Source: Chloroflexota bacterium
Lineage (GTDB): Bacteria > Chloroflexota > Dehalococcoidia > UBA2247 > RBG-13-53-26
NCBI GenBank assembly: GCA_017885485.1
Contig: JAFNFZ010000251.1
Location: forward strand, 1 to 5,136
Length of the DNA: 5,136 nt
Reading direction: 5' to 3'
The notes beneath the pieces were generated by a model, which saw only the letters and a program-made list of their open reading frames with translations, had not been told where the DNA came from and did no database searches. Made by a program: the position numbers and the translations under genes. Of this stretch, positions 5,041 to 5,136 are shown in pieces. How positions within the stretch are numbered: position 1 is the first letter of the stretch; each line of letters starts with the position of its first letter.

Positions 5041-5136
5041 ACCCCACCAATCGCTGCTCTGCACACCGCCGAACACGACAAGAACCCATGATTCCTGAAG
5101 CTATCAGACTGACCAGATGGCGTCTATTATCTTGGT

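Noticed and set aside
5088..5136. Start of another gene (ATG 5088, open to the window edge)
   Set aside because: Only 16 codons are visible and there is no clear RBS; it cannot be supported from this window.

Overview
The window looks like an accessory, island-type stretch of a bacterial chromosome. It has an integrase gene beside a truncated tRNA, repeated attachment-like sequences, a small cargo operon of poorly characterised genes, and a multidrug-type efflux transporter. Coding is moderately GC-rich, starts include GTG as well as ATG, and ribosome binding sites are purine-rich and placed normally. The combination of a DUF3795 protein, an AhpD-like protein and a small WHLEHAK-type protein reminds me of Chloroflexota (Dehalococcoidia) or related anaerobes. 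That is a weak inference; the sequence does not fix the taxon.

Layout. Positions 1-355 hold no convincing gene, but contain one copy (43-126) of an 84-bp diverged direct repeat. Positions 356-1387 (minus) encode a complete tyrosine recombinase with all six catalytic residues. The 616-bp gap at 1388-2003 is the most structured noncoding part. It contains four tandem 11-bp units (1419-1462) plus an outlying unit (1508-1518). It also contains an inverted core-like motif (1472-1487) and the 3' half of a tRNA-Val(UAC) on the minus strand (1533-1580). Two further core-like copies follow (1635-1650 and 1659-1674), the second of which begins the other copy of the 84-bp repeat (1659-1742). This has the architecture of an integrase/attachment module, probably the junction of two related elements inserted in tandem at the same tRNA gene.

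Positions 2004-2899 (plus) form a compact three-gene operon: a cysteine-rich DUF3795 protein; a carboxymuconolactone decarboxylase/AhpD-fold protein that lacks the catalytic cysteines; and a 59-aa protein whose start overlaps the preceding stop (ATGA) and which carries a possible H-x2-H-x3-C-x-C metal site. Positions 2900-3459 are largely non-coding, with a strong 12-bp-stem hairpin at 3247-3275 and a possible promoter. Positions 3460-5040 (plus) encode a 526-aa, 14-TM DHA2-type MFS exporter. The last 96 bases show nothing firm.

How they fit together: the integrase and its repeats explain how the region may have been acquired. The operon and transporter are plausible cargo, or chromosome next to the site; they show no direct link to each other. 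The most notable part is the integration module (helically phased repeats, repeated cores, tRNA remnant). I see no sign of a defence or other named system in the cargo.
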